This document shows positions 40,029-49,501 of a DNA stretch of 64,000 nucleotides, piece by piece; the first letter of the stretch is position 1; the number at the start of each line of letters is the position of its first letter. The position numbers and the translations under genes were made by a program. Below the pieces are notes generated by a model, which saw only the letters and a program-made list of their open reading frames with translations, was not told where the DNA came from and made no database searches. Origin of the DNA: Aquificaceae bacterium. Lineage in GTDB: Bacteria; Aquificota; Aquificia; Aquificales; Aquificaceae. The DNA lies in assembly GCA_027079305.1 (NCBI GenBank), contig JALWVU010000045.1, positions 1 to 64,000 on the forward strand, given 5' to 3'.

Positions 40029-40965
40029 TATCGAGCTCTTCTATAAGCTCCTCCGGTGTTACGCTGGCGGTTCCGAACTCTCCCACCACTATCCCTGCGC
40101 AGAGGTTCGCAAGCTCGCAGGCCTCCTCCCAGGTGGCTCCCGCGAGGTGAAAGGCGGTGAGCACTGCTACCACGGTATCTCCTGCTCCCGTAACGTCGTA
40201 AACCTCCTTGGCCCGCGCCGGGAAGTTCTCCACTTTCTCCGTAAACAAGGTCATTCCCTTCGGCCCCCTCGTGACCACGAGGGTATCCACCTCCAGCTCC
40301 TTCTTGAGCCTCAGGCCGAGAGTTTCCACGGGGTCGCCGGAGAGTATGTCCGTCATCTCTCTCAGCTCCTTCTCGTTGGGGGTTATAAGGCTCGCTCCTT
40401 TGTAGAGTTCCTTATTCACCGGACGCGGATCGACCGCCCAGAAGACCTCCTTCTCTCTGACCAGATCGGTCACCTTGTAGGTTATGGTTCCCTTAGCGTA
40501 ATCCGAAACTATTATCCCGTCGCACTCGGTCTCTGTAAGAGCTTCCCGGATCCTTTTCAGAGCCTCACCTCCCACCTTCGACCTGTCCTCCCTGTCTATC
40601 CTGAGGAGCTGCTGGGATCTGGAGACCACCCTGGTCTTCTCCGTGGTAGGCCTCGAGTCCTTAGCGAGCAAAGAGACAACACCGCTCTCCTTCAGAAGCT
40701 CCTCCACCTGCTCCCCTGCCCTGTCCTCGCCCACAACGCCGGTAAGGTATGTTTTTACTCCCAGGGAGACGAGGTTTTTGGCCACGTTTCCCGCCCCGCC
40801 GAGCCTGACCTCCTCCCTCTCAACGTCCACCACCGGAACGGGGGCCTCGGGGGAGATCCTCTCCACCTTTCCGTGGAGGTATCTGTCCAGAATCACGTCC
40901 CCCACTACGAGGACCTTTATCTCGTTGAGTTTTTCGAGAAGTTCTCTAAGCCTCTCTACGTTCAT
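40015..40965 (-). CDS. hldA: D-glycero-beta-D-manno-heptose-7-phosphate kinase
   Basis: 316 aa. PfkB-family sugar kinase forming heptose-1,7-bisphosphate for LPS. Features: [29 protein letters not shown] at the N-terminus (RfaE signature), [28 protein letters not shown] and the anion-hole [13 protein letters not shown] near residue 252. It equals the HldE N-terminal domain; the adenylyltransferase half is the separate gene at 11797-12267. Overlaps lysC by 4 bp and yraN by 14 bp. Confidence 0.95.
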   Translation of the reverse strand: MNVERLRELLEKLNEIKVLVVGDVILDRYLHGKVERISPEAPVPVVDVEREEVRLGGAGNVAKNLVSLGVKTYLTGVVGEDRAGEQVEELLKESGVVSLLAKDSRPTTEKTRVVSRSQQLLRIDREDRSKVGGEALKRIREALTETECDGIIVSDYAKGTITYKVTDLVREKEVFWAVDPRPVNKELYKGASLITPNEKELREMTDILSGDPVETLGLRLKKELEVDTLVVTRGPKGMTLFTEKVENFPARAKEVYDVTGAGDTVVAVLTAFHLAGATWEEACELANLCAGIVVGEFGTASVTPEELIEELDNEGC

Positions 40966-42200
40966 CCCTCGTTCTCTACCTTTATCTCCTCTCCGTCCTC
41001 TATGAAGGCCTCGTGAAGGGCCCTGACCGCGAGCTCCGCGTACTTCTCGTCTATCAGACAGGAGATCTTTATCTCGGAAGTGGATATGGCCATTATATTT
41101 ATACCGTTCTTGGAAAGGACCTCGAACATCTTGGCGGCGGTCCCGTAGGAGCTTCTCATGCCAAGACCCACTATCGAGACCTTGGCCACCCTGTCGTCCC
41201 TGACAACTTCTTTAGCTCCTATCTCCTTGGCCACCTTCCTTACTATCTCCTCCGCCTTGGGAGCGTCCGTTCTGCTCACGGTGAAGGACATGTCGGTGTA
41301 GCCTTCGTGGGATACGTTCTGGACTATCATGTCCACCACTATGTGGGCTTCCCCGAGCGCCTTGAAAAGCTTCGCCGCTATCCCGGGCTGATCGGGAACA
41401 CGGACCACCGTGATCCTCGACTCTTTGGTGTCCACCGTAATTCCTCTCACAACGACCTTCTCCATGATCTCATCCTCCGGAACTATCCAGGTCCCCTCCT
41501 CCTCCTCAAAACTGCTCCTCACATGTATCCTCACCCTGTACTTTGCTGCGAACTCCACACTCCTTATCTGCATAACCTTGGCTCCGAGGGAGGCGAGCTC
41601 GAGCATCTCCTCGTAGGAGATCTTCTCTATCTTCCTCGCGTTGGGGACTATCCTCGGATCCGCGGTAAAGACTCCCGTAACGTCCGTGTATATCTCGCAG
41701 TCCGCTCCTATCGCCGCGGCCAGAGCCACAGCAGTGGTATCAGAACCTCCCCTCCCGAGGGTGGTTATCTCCCAGTCTTCCGTCACCCCCTGAAAGCCCG
41801 CCACCACCGGTATGTAGCCCTCGCTAAGAAGGTTCTTGAGCCTCTGGGTCCCTATCTTCCTTATGCGGGCCTTGGTGTGGACCTCGTCGGTTATTATCGG
41901 AACCTGCCATCCGCAGAGGCTCACCGCGGGGTATCCAAGTTTCCTGAGGGTCATCGCAAAAAGAGCTATAGCCTTCTGCTCTCCCGTTGCCAGGAGCATG
42001 TCCATCTCCCTCTCGTTGGGGAACTCGCTTATCTGTCTGGCGAGGTCTATCAGTCCGTCCGTCTCTCCCGCCATTGCGGAGGAGACCACTATGACCTTGT
42101 CCCCTTTCTCCGCCAAGGAGATCACGCGCTTCGCTGCGTTCTCTATTCTCTCCAAGCTACCTACCGAGGTGCCTCCGAACTTGCAGACTACCGTTCTCAT
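40962..42200 (-). CDS. lysC: Aspartate kinase
   Basis: 412 aa. First step of the Lys/Thr/Met pathway. Kinase domain with [48 protein letters not shown] and [12 protein letters not shown]. Two ACT domains form the C-terminal ~150 residues ([34 protein letters not shown]), which bind feedback effectors. A TATAAT box lies 14 bases before the ATG. Divergent from the flagellar operon across 57 bp. Confidence 0.97.
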   Translation of the reverse strand: MRTVVCKFGGTSVGSLERIENAAKRVISLAEKGDKVIVVSSAMAGETDGLIDLARQISEFPNEREMDMLLATGEQKAIALFAMTLRKLGYPAVSLCGWQVPIITDEVHTKARIRKIGTQRLKNLLSEGYIPVVAGFQGVTEDWEITTLGRGGSDTTAVALAAAIGADCEIYTDVTGVFTADPRIVPNARKIEKISYEEMLELASLGAKVMQIRSVEFAAKYRVRIHVRSSFEEEEGTWIVPEDEIMEKVVVRGITVDTKESRITVVRVPDQPGIAAKLFKALGEAHIVVDMIVQNVSHEGYTDMSFTVSRTDAPKAEEIVRKVAKEIGAKEVVRDDRVAKVSIVGLGMRSSYGTAAKMFEVLSKNGINIMAISTSEIKISCLIDEKYAELAVRALHEAFIEDGEEIKVENEG

Positions 42201-42235
42201 CTCAGGAACAAAGAATTATAACACTCGGAGAAAGG

Positions 42236-42245
42236 GCCGATATAC
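42236..42245 (+). promoter_or_regulatory. Sigma-28-like -10 sequence of the flagellar operon
   Basis: GCCGATATAC, 12 bases before the fliK-like ATG at 42258. GCCGATAT matches the sigma-28 -10 consensus at 7 of 8 bases, and TATA at 42217-42220, 15 bases upstream, matches the TAAA -35 core at 3 of 4. Overlapping TATACT could instead be a housekeeping -10. Confidence 0.4.
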
Positions 42246-42257
42246 TTACCCAGTAGT

Positions 42258-43982
42258 ATGCTGAAGGGTTTAAGGCTTGAGGAGATAGGACAGCTCCTCG
42301 AAAGCTTCGGACTTAAGGCTCCTCAAACGGGGGAGGGCTTCGAGGATATACTCCTCTCCATCATGAAGGAGATGGAACTTCAGCCGGGCGCTGAGGAGGG
42401 GAGCGGTGCGGAAGAGTTGGATGTAAACAAAAAGTCCCTGAAGAGCGTCCAGCAGTTGATCGCCTTCCTTGGCGCTGCGCAGGCGGAGGGTGAAATCCTG
42501 TCCGTCACAGATCCTCCCAAAGGAGGTTTACCACAAAAGCAGAATCAGGATAGTGTGAAAATTCAAGAGGGCACGGACGAGCCAGTTCGGAGACAGATAG
42601 CTCAATCTAAGATTTTGCAAGAGGGAGATATAGGCCTATCAGAAGAGGGTTCAAAAGCAGGCCTGAGTGTAGATTCTGAGAACCAAAGCCCTGTTGTAAA
42701 CAGGAGTGCAGAGGCTTTCTTTGGAAGTTCCCCGCCGAAGGGAAGCGAGATAGACAAGTTTAACGCGGAAGTCCAAAAGAACAAAGGTATTCCGGTTCAG
42801 TCTTGGAAGACAGACAATCCCGAGCTTTTTAAAAACGGGGATAGTGTTTTGCCTCCCGATATCCAGAAGACAGCTTCTAAAGTTGAGCTCCCCGAAGATG
42901 TATCCGCTAATTCTGCAGAGATAAACAGTAGAAATCCTCTCAACGGGCGGAAACGTGAAGAGATAACATCCTCATTCAACGCGGGGGCGGAGGTAAAGAT
43001 TGAAAAAGGGAAAGCGGTCGAGACTTTATCTCCAAAGGTTTCACCTGAAAGGGCTGTGGAAACAGAAAGTAGGCCTGAACACACTATTAAGCCTGAAAAC
43101 AAGGTATTGGAGAAAAAACTTCCCAAGCCTGAATTTAAGGTTGTAGCAAAGGCTCAGAAGGGTCAGGTTAAAGAAAGCCCGAATGCTCCCAAATCCCCCG
43201 TAAACACCTTGGATCCTTTTCAGGAAAATCACACTGAGGATCTAAAAACCTCCACAAGAGAAATTCCTCGAACGCTCACGGAACACACACTACCGATACA
43301 AACCAAACCCGTAGATGGCCCTACAAGAACGGTAAAGGATCATAAGCCAGACACAAGGATAGACAAGGTGCCTCTGACCACGGATAATACAAGGGTCGAT
43401 GAACCCAAACCTGAAGAGGTTCCGGATACTCCTCAAAGAGTAAAGGAGGCTTTCCCGAAGTATGCGGATAAGGAGGTTCCTCTTCCCACAAATCACCGGG
43501 ACCCTCAAACCGGGAAGAGCCAAAAGGAGGGCTTGAAGACCGAGTTCGCCCCGCAGGTCAGGGATAGAGAAGCCTGGTTCCAGAGTCCCGAGTCTGGGGA
43601 AGAGGTCCAGACCTTGAGAACGGAAAGGAGGGAGATACCGCTCCAGCCTCAGAGGCAGGATGTGAGGCAGATAAACCTGAGAATAGAGGACGCCTTCCTC
43701 AGGTTCAGGTTCCAGAGCGAGGCCCTGAGCGTGGACATAAGGATCAAGGAGATGCTCGAGAGGAGCCTCTCTTACCTGGACGTCCAGAGGCTCAGCAAGA
43801 GCCTCCAGTCTTTGGGCCTCAGCCTTGAGGGGCTTAAGATCAACGGAACGGAGCTTTATCCGAGGGGATCCAAGTTCGGAAAGAGGGAGGAGAGGAGGTT
43901 TAATATAGAAGAGGATGCGGTTTCTGATAAGAAAGCTCCTGATAGCTCTGCTGATAGTCCTGGTCTCAACCTACTCCTTTAA
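42258..43982 (+). CDS. fliK: Flagellar hook-length control protein FliK-like
   Basis: 574 aa. The N-terminal ~90 residues are helical, a long low-complexity middle (about 90-470) is rich in Lys, Pro, Glu and Ser with no fold, and the C-terminal ~80 residues resemble the FliK hook domain (NLRIEDAFLRFRFQSEALSVDIRI, LQSLGLSLEGLKING). FliK acts as an exported ruler for hook length. Assignment rests on this architecture and on the flagellar genes behind it. The middle part looks lower in GC than its neighbours. Its 3' end overlaps the next gene by 68 bp. Confidence 0.75.
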   Translation: MLKGLRLEEIGQLLESFGLKAPQTGEGFEDILLSIMKEMELQPGAEEGSGAEELDVNKKSLKSVQQLIAFLGAAQAEGEILSVTDPPKGGLPQKQNQDSVKIQEGTDEPVRRQIAQSKILQEGDIGLSEEGSKAGLSVDSENQSPVVNRSAEAFFGSSPPKGSEIDKFNAEVQKNKGIPVQSWKTDNPELFKNGDSVLPPDIQKTASKVELPEDVSANSAEINSRNPLNGRKREEITSSFNAGAEVKIEKGKAVETLSPKVSPERAVETESRPEHTIKPENKVLEKKLPKPEFKVVAKAQKGQVKESPNAPKSPVNTLDPFQENHTEDLKTSTREIPRTLTEHTLPIQTKPVDGPTRTVKDHKPDTRIDKVPLTTDNTRVDEPKPEEVPDTPQRVKEAFPKYADKEVPLPTNHRDPQTGKSQKEGLKTEFAPQVRDREAWFQSPESGEEVQTLRTERREIPLQPQRQDVRQINLRIEDAFLRFRFQSEALSVDIRIKEMLERSLSYLDVQRLSKSLQSLGLSLEGLKINGTELYPRGSKFGKREERRFNIEEDAVSDKKAPDSSADSPGLNLLL

Positions 43983-45726
43983 CGCGGAGAGGGTAAAGGA
44001 TCCGGAGCTTGCGAAGACCTACTTCCAGAAGGGGCTCGAGAGCCTGAAGGTCCTCAACTACAGGGATGCCCTCGTTTACTTCTCCAGAAGCTACTCGGTC
44101 GCTCCCAAGTCTTACTACGGGGAGCTTTCCTTCCTGTATCTGGGAAAGAGCTACGCCCTTTACGCTTACGCCTTCGGGAGCAGGAGGGGAGTTCTCGCGG
44201 CTATAGGTTTTCTGAACCAGTATCCCTTCTACTACAAGGTCCCCAGATTCATCTACGTCCAGAGGGAGTTCATAGCGGACTCCTACCTCCTTTTGCAGTG
44301 GTATGACACGGCCAAGAACATATACGCCAACCTCTACGGGGAGACGGAGAAGGTCGAGTACATGATCAAGTTCGGCTACGCCTCCGCCCTCGGGGGGAGC
44401 ATAGAGGGCTTCAACTACCTGAGGAAGCTCTCCAAGGAAGGAGTTCCCTACGATTACCTGGACCTCTACTACGCCACGATGGGCTTTTACAACTTCAACC
44501 TGGGGAGATACAGGAGGGCGGTCGAGTACATAACTCAGGCCATGAACGTTAACTCCTACCTGAGGGAGGACGCCCACATCCTCTTCAGGCTCGGGGTCTC
44601 TTACTACAAACTGGGAGAGTGGCGGAAGGCACTACTATATCTGGAGCTTACATTAAGGAACGATCCCTTCGAGGTTTACACGGACAGAAGCAACTTCTAT
44701 CTGGCCAACATCAATCTCGAGACCAAAAACTTTAGAGAGGCCTTCTCAAACATAGAGAAGCTCACTGAGAACGGGAAGCTCTTTTACTCGAAGCTCTCCC
44801 AGATACTCTTTTCCTCCCTATGGTATTACGAGGATTTTCTGAAGGTTTACGGAGAGAAGCTGGGAAACTACAGAAACCTTCTCCTCCAGCTCGGATGGCT
44901 TAACGTGGAGGACGTCTACGGAGAGCTTCCAGCCCTCGGGATCTACTACCTATCGATAAAGAGCAGAGACCTCAAGGAGGAGGAGAAGGAGTTTTTAAGG
45001 ATAAAGAAGCTCACCCTGAGGGAGTTCATATTCGAGAACGACCTCTTCAGCACGGATCGGTTCGTTTTAAAAAACAGGGAGGTCCTGAAGGATCTTAAGT
45101 TTTACAAGGAGAAAGAGGCGAAGTTAGTATCCGAGCTTTACAAGACCAACAGACAGAACTTCCTGAGGGTCTTTTCAGATCAGGAGAGCCTCTCCCTTCT
45201 GGCCCGTTCCCTCGTGTTCCTCGGAGACGAAACGGCCTACGAGGTTATACCTCTTCTGAAAGACGAACCCCTTAAGAACTTCCTTACCGCCAAGCTCAAG
45301 ATAATCGAAGGCGACGAAAAAAAGGCTCTGGAGCTTCTCAGGGTGAGCGTGATCAAGCTCGAAGGCGACGACAAAAAAGAGGCCCAGATACTGCTGGGCT
45401 ACTTAGGAGAGGATACCGCCCTTTTGGAGAAGACCCTGAGCGAGGTAGACTTCAAAAGAGAGAGGTTTGCTCCCTACAGATCCATGCTTCTCCTGAGGCT
45501 CGCTGACCTGCACTATGAAAAAGGAAACCTGAAAAAGGCCTACGACTACTACAGACAGATCGCTCGGAGCGAAGAGAAGGGAAAAGGCTACTGGTGGGCC
45601 CTTTTCAGGCTCGCCCTCATAAGTGAGAGGATGAGGGATGAGGATACTCTAAAATGGGTTGTAAAGCGGGCGAAAGAAGAAGATAATATATGGAGCAGGG
45701 TCATCAGGACCCTTTGGGAGGGCTGA
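43915..45726 (+). CDS. Secreted or periplasmic TPR protein in flagellar operon
   Basis: 603 aa. N-terminal signal or anchor (residues about 1-24, RKLLIALLIVLVSTYSF). TPR-like helix pairs recur through the protein (AKTYFQKGLESLKVLNYRDALVYF, YNFNLGRYRRAVEYITQAM, FRLGVSYYKLGEWRKALLYLE, LADLHYEKGNLKKAYDYYRQIA). No enzyme domain. It is an unusual member of a flagellar operon, sitting between fliK and flgB and translationally overlapping fliK. It might be a periplasmic scaffold or assembly factor; this is inference from position. Confidence 0.8.
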   Translation: MRFLIRKLLIALLIVLVSTYSFNAERVKDPELAKTYFQKGLESLKVLNYRDALVYFSRSYSVAPKSYYGELSFLYLGKSYALYAYAFGSRRGVLAAIGFLNQYPFYYKVPRFIYVQREFIADSYLLLQWYDTAKNIYANLYGETEKVEYMIKFGYASALGGSIEGFNYLRKLSKEGVPYDYLDLYYATMGFYNFNLGRYRRAVEYITQAMNVNSYLREDAHILFRLGVSYYKLGEWRKALLYLELTLRNDPFEVYTDRSNFYLANINLETKNFREAFSNIEKLTENGKLFYSKLSQILFSSLWYYEDFLKVYGEKLGNYRNLLLQLGWLNVEDVYGELPALGIYYLSIKSRDLKEEEKEFLRIKKLTLREFIFENDLFSTDRFVLKNREVLKDLKFYKEKEAKLVSELYKTNRQNFLRVFSDQESLSLLARSLVFLGDETAYEVIPLLKDEPLKNFLTAKLKIIEGDEKKALELLRVSVIKLEGDDKKEAQILLGYLGEDTALLEKTLSEVDFKRERFAPYRSMLLLRLADLHYEKGNLKKAYDYYRQIARSEEKGKGYWWALFRLALISERMRDEDTLKWVVKRAKEEDNIWSRVIRTLWEG

Positions 45727-45728
45727 GG

Positions 45729-46103
45729 TTGGACCTGTTCAAGAGCGTGAAGAAACTCGAACCCCGCCTCGACTACACCTGGAAAAGGCACAAGGTGATC
45801 CTCAGCAACATCGCCAACGCGGACACACCCAACTACAGGGCCAAGGATCTCAAGTTCAGAGAGGAGGTGGAGAGAATACCTCTGAAGACCACCCGGCCCA
45901 AACACATAAAGCCCTCCGGCGGGGAGAGGTTCAAGGTGGTGGAGATAAAGAGACATCTTGTGGGGAACGACAGGAACAACGTGAGCATAGAGGAGGAGAT
46001 GGCCAAGCTGACCCAGAACAGGATAGCCTACGAGGTCTATATGAAGATGGCCACGGGAAGTATCGAGAAGCTCAACAACGTGATAAGGGGTGGTAGAAGA
46101 TGA
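45729..46103 (+). CDS. flgB: Flagellar basal-body rod protein FlgB
   Basis: 124 aa. Proximal rod component. Starts at TTG 45729, giving (M)DLFKSV like other FlgB proteins, 2 bp after the TPR gene; the upstream ATG at 45690 would lie inside that gene. The rod signature ILSNIANADTPNYRAKDLKF is present, with the C-terminal helix VSIEEEMAKLTQNRIAYEVYMKMA. Overlaps flgC by 4 bp. Confidence 0.93.
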   Translation: MDLFKSVKKLEPRLDYTWKRHKVILSNIANADTPNYRAKDLKFREEVERIPLKTTRPKHIKPSGGERFKVVEIKRHLVGNDRNNVSIEEEMAKLTQNRIAYEVYMKMATGSIEKLNNVIRGGRR

Positions 46104-46513
46104 ACGACCTTTTTAGAGCCTTCGAGATAAGTGCCTCTGGGATGCGTGCCCAGAGGATAAGGATGAACGTGGTTGCCTCGAATCTGGCCAACTACGAGTC
46201 CTACAAGCAGACAGGTGAGCCCTTCAGGAAACTGGAGGTGGTCTTCAGGGCGGTTTACGATCCCGAGAGGGTGCAAAAGGGAGAGGTTCCCGTGGAGGTG
46301 TCCGAGATAAGGGAGTCGGACGCGCCCTTCAAGCTCATCTTCGATCCTGGAAACCCGAGGGCGGACGCCCAGGGCTTTGTGAGGCTCCCCAACGTGGATC
46401 TTGTCAAGGAGATGGCGGACATGATCTCCGCGGTCAGGAGCTACGAGGCGAACCTGAACGCCTTCAACCTTACCAAAGAGATGGCCAACAGGACCATAGA
46501 GCTATGGAGATAG
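46100..46513 (+). CDS. flgC: Flagellar basal-body rod protein FlgC
   Basis: 137 aa. Rod protein. FEISASGMRAQRIRMNVVASNLAN is the N-terminal rod motif (Asn in place of the usual Asp-Thr after it), and the C-terminal NVDLVKEMADMISAVRSYEANLNAFNLTKEM is the FlgC signature. Overlaps flgB and fliE. Confidence 0.96.
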   Translation: MNDLFRAFEISASGMRAQRIRMNVVASNLANYESYKQTGEPFRKLEVVFRAVYDPERVQKGEVPVEVSEIRESDAPFKLIFDPGNPRADAQGFVRLPNVDLVKEMADMISAVRSYEANLNAFNLTKEMANRTIELWR

Positions 46514-46797
46514 GCGGGATAGATTTCGGGGCCTTCGAGGCCTTTCTGAAGGAAAGGAAGAAGGAGGTAAAGGGTCCCGAGGACTTTGCACAGGCTCTGA
46601 ATGAATTCGTTCAGTGGGTTAACTCCCAGCAGAAGCAGGCCAAGAAGATCCGTGAGGCGGTCCTCAGAGGCGAGGATGTTCCCCTCCACAGGATGGTGAT
46701 CGAGTTCGAGAAGGCTGGGCTGGCCTTGAACCTTCTGATCGAGGTCCGGAACAGACTTCTGGAAGGCTACCAGGAGCTCCTGAGGATGCAGGTCTGA
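46504..46797 (+). CDS. fliE: Flagellar hook-basal body protein FliE
   Basis: 97 aa. Adapter between MS ring and rod. Helical, with FAQALNEFVQWVNSQQKQA and the C-terminal DVPLHRMVIEFEKAGLALNLLIEVRNRLLEGYQELLRMQ, matching the conserved FliE end. Starts 10 bp inside flgC. Confidence 0.95.
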   Translation: MEIGGIDFGAFEAFLKERKKEVKGPEDFAQALNEFVQWVNSQQKQAKKIREAVLRGEDVPLHRMVIEFEKAGLALNLLIEVRNRLLEGYQELLRMQV

Positions 46798-46798
46798 T

Positions 46799-48307
46799 AT
46801 GGCTGACATCAACGAGACCCTAAAGAACCTTCAGGAGAGATTTTCAGCCCTACCGCTCACACAGAAGCTTCTCATAATCGGCCTTCCCGCGGTAGTTGTC
46901 TCACTGCTGATAACAGTCCTCATCTACGCCCTCCAGCCCGATTACGCGGTCCTATACGGGAATCTGAGCCCTGAGGACATGAACGCGGTTCTGACAGAGC
47001 TCGACAAGGAGGGGATCAAATACAAGGTGGGAAGGGACGGGAGATCCATTCTTGTTCCAGAGGACAAGGTGAGGGACATAAGGCTCAAGCTGGCCGCGAA
47101 GGGGATACCCAACAAGGGAGTAATAGGATACGAACTCTTCGACAAGAGCACGATAGGGCTGTCCGAGTTTCAGCAGAGGGTGAACTTCAAGAGGGCCATA
47201 GAGGGGGAGCTTGTAAGGACAATCCTCAGGTTCAGGAACATAGAGGACGCAAGGGTCCACATAGCTCTACCCGAGAGGTCTATCTTCCTCAGGGACGAGA
47301 GGGAACCGAGCGCCTCCGTCTTTATAAAGCTAAAGCCCGGTGCTGAGATACACCCCGACCAGGTAAAGGCGATAAGGAACCTCGTGGCCGCGAGCGTTGA
47401 GGATCTCAAGCCTGAGAATGTGGTTGTCATAGACGACAGGGGAAGGAACCTGACCGCTATGCTGGAGGACGAGGGTGAGGAGGCGGTCTCCACCAAACAG
47501 CTCAAGATAAAGAAGGAGATAGAGAAGGACATAGAGAAGAAGATCCAGACCGCCCTTGAGGAGGCACTCGGATACGGGAACGTGAAGGTTCGTGTTTCGG
47601 TGGAGCTGGATTTCTCCAAGGTCCAGAGGAAGGAAGAGATCTATGACCCCGATATGACCGCGGTGGTGAGCGAGCAGAAGAAGAAGGAAAAGACCACCGG
47701 GTTTCCCGTGGGGGGCGTTCCCGGAGCGTCCGCCAACATACCTCCCGGGACGGGAGCGGTAGCCGGGCAGACCGGAACCATCACCGAGAGGAAGGAGACC
47801 ATAACCAACTACGAGGTCAGTAAGAAGGAGATAGTCTCGGTGGACCCGACTCTCAGAATAAAGAGGCTCAGCATAGGAGTGATAGTGAACAGGGAACTCA
47901 AGGACATAGATGAGGAGAGCATAAGGAAGATAGTCTCCGCTGCGGCGGGCTTAGATCCAAAGAGGGGAGACACCCTATCGGTCGTTGCCATTCCCTTCAA
48001 GCGTCCCACAACGGGCCTTCCCACCGCTCCCGAGGTTCCTCTGTGGAAGAAGCTAATCGTTCCCGTTCTCGTCGGTTCGGTCCTGACAGCCCTGCTCCTA
48101 TTCGGGCTTCTCAGATTCCTCAGGAAGAAGGCTCCCGAGCCTGTCCCTGCCCCCGCGCCTGCGGAGGAGATGCCGACCATCACCGGGGCTGAGGTCCTGA
48201 GGGAGAAGGCCAAAGAGCTTGAAGTGGTAAAAACGGTAGTAGAGGTTGCTAGAAAGGAGCCCAAGAAGGTGGCCGCACTGATAAAGACCTGGCTCAGGGA
48301 GGAATGA
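46799..48307 (+). CDS. fliF: Flagellar MS-ring protein FliF
   Basis: 502 aa. Forms the MS ring in the inner membrane. Helix 1 at about residues 25-45, ring-building motifs (YAVLYGNLSPEDMNAVLTELDKEGIKYKV, ARVHIALPERSIF, ASVFIKLKPG), an unstructured segment near 300, helix 2 near 425-445 and a cytoplasmic tail (VARKEPKKVAALIKTWLREE) that normally binds FliG. fliG does not follow; the stop abuts the stop of convergent gspF. Confidence 0.96.
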   Translation: MADINETLKNLQERFSALPLTQKLLIIGLPAVVVSLLITVLIYALQPDYAVLYGNLSPEDMNAVLTELDKEGIKYKVGRDGRSILVPEDKVRDIRLKLAAKGIPNKGVIGYELFDKSTIGLSEFQQRVNFKRAIEGELVRTILRFRNIEDARVHIALPERSIFLRDEREPSASVFIKLKPGAEIHPDQVKAIRNLVAASVEDLKPENVVVIDDRGRNLTAMLEDEGEEAVSTKQLKIKKEIEKDIEKKIQTALEEALGYGNVKVRVSVELDFSKVQRKEEIYDPDMTAVVSEQKKKEKTTGFPVGGVPGASANIPPGTGAVAGQTGTITERKETITNYEVSKKEIVSVDPTLRIKRLSIGVIVNRELKDIDEESIRKIVSAAAGLDPKRGDTLSVVAIPFKRPTTGLPTAPEVPLWKKLIVPVLVGSVLTALLLFGLLRFLRKKAPEPVPAPAPAEEMPTITGAEVLREKAKELEVVKTVVEVARKEPKKVAALIKTWLREE

Positions 48308-49501
48308 TCACCTTCTCACCCCCGAAGTTATCTCGCTCAGCGGGAGCAGGACGCTGAGGACTATCACCCCTACCACAACCCCTATAAGCAGTATCGAGAG
48401 AGGTTCCACCATCCTTATCCAGAAGTTTATAAGCCTTATAGCCTCCCTCCTGTAGATCTGCGCTCCCAGTTCGAGCATCCTCTCAAGCTCCCCACTGCTC
48501 TCCCCTGTCTCAACGAGACTAACGAAAAGCGGTGGGAACAACCCCGATCTTCTCATTATCCAGGAGATCTCTCTTCCCCTCTCCACTTCCGGGGAAAGTT
48601 CCTCAAGAACTTTCCTCATGTGCAGGTTAGATATGCTCCTCACCGCTATACTGTAGGCGGTAGTTATAGGGACCGCGGAGGATAGGGTCATATACAGAGT
48701 GTAGGCGAACCTGGAAAGGTTGAAGTAATACCCTATCCTTCCAACCACAGGCAGTTTTAGCAGAAACTTGTCTATCCTCTCCTTGCGGAGGAGCTTTTCC
48801 CTGTAGAGGAAGAGGAAAAACAGAAGCGGTAAGAGGTAAAGGGCGTAGGTGAGCAGGTCCGAAAGGAGAATTATCGCTTTGGTTATCAGAGGTAGCTCCT
48901 TCCCGAATCCCTCCAAAACCTTGGCTATCCTGGGGACAACGAACTTTATCGCAACGAAGAGGGCCAACAGGCTGAACCCTATCACTATGGAGGGATATGT
49001 GATTGCGTTGAGGATCTTAGACTTCATATCCGCCACGGTCTCTAAATGCTTTCCCGCTATCTCGAATATCTTCTCCAGGTTCTCTCCAGTCTCCGCGGCG
49101 GAGAGCATCTCCGGGAGGAACTCCGGAAAGATACCGCTCCTCCTGAAGGCGGAGGAAAGGCTATCGCCCCTCTCTATGCCCGCCTTTATCTCCAGAAGGG
49201 CGCTCGATATCCTCTCATCCTCCGACTGGGTGGCCAGAAGCTCCAGGGCCCTCGACAGGGGAACGCCAGACTCCAAGAGTAGAGCCAGCTGGATGAGAAG
49301 GAAGGACAGCTCCTCTTCAGAGGGTCCTCTCAGATGAAACTCCCTCCTCCAGAAGGGCTTTTTCGATTTCAGCTCCTCTATATGAAGGGGAACGACGCCC
49401 TCGCTTTTGAGCATGGAAAGAGCCTCCCTCCTGCTGGAGGCCTCCAGCTTCCCCTTTACCTTCCTGCCCTCCTTCAAACCCTCGTATAGGAACTCCGCCA
49501 T
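48308..49501 (-). CDS. gspF: Type II secretion/pilus inner-membrane protein GspF/PilC
   Basis: 397 aa. Two T2SF repeats (about residues 65-185 and 265-390), three membrane helices (near 165, 215 and 370). N-terminal FLYEGLKEGRKVKGKLEASSRREAL, the G-D/E-S-L-S motif GDSLSSAFRRSGIFPEFLPEMLSAAETGENLEKI, and the second copy SWIMRRSGLFPPLFVSLVETGESSGELERML. Platform protein for pseudopilus or pilus assembly. Overlaps gspK by one base. Confidence 0.93.
   Translation of the reverse strand: MAEFLYEGLKEGRKVKGKLEASSRREALSMLKSEGVVPLHIEELKSKKPFWRREFHLRGPSEEELSFLLIQLALLLESGVPLSRALELLATQSEDERISSALLEIKAGIERGDSLSSAFRRSGIFPEFLPEMLSAAETGENLEKIFEIAGKHLETVADMKSKILNAITYPSIVIGFSLLALFVAIKFVVPRIAKVLEGFGKELPLITKAIILLSDLLTYALYLLPLLFFLFLYREKLLRKERIDKFLLKLPVVGRIGYYFNLSRFAYTLYMTLSSAVPITTAYSIAVRSISNLHMRKVLEELSPEVERGREISWIMRRSGLFPPLFVSLVETGESSGELERMLELGAQIYRREAIRLINFWIRMVEPLSILLIGVVVGVIVLSVLLPLSEITSGVRR

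Noticed and set aside
41013-42221. Plus-strand ORF of 402 aa opposite lysC
   Set aside because: Complete antisense of a clear aspartate kinase; low-complexity His/Tyr/Pro composition typical of a shadow frame.
42600-43700. Low-GC, Lys/Pro-rich middle of the fliK-like gene as foreign DNA
   Set aside because: Low-complexity linkers are normal in FliK proteins, and both ends fit the flagellar context, so transfer is not needed to explain it.
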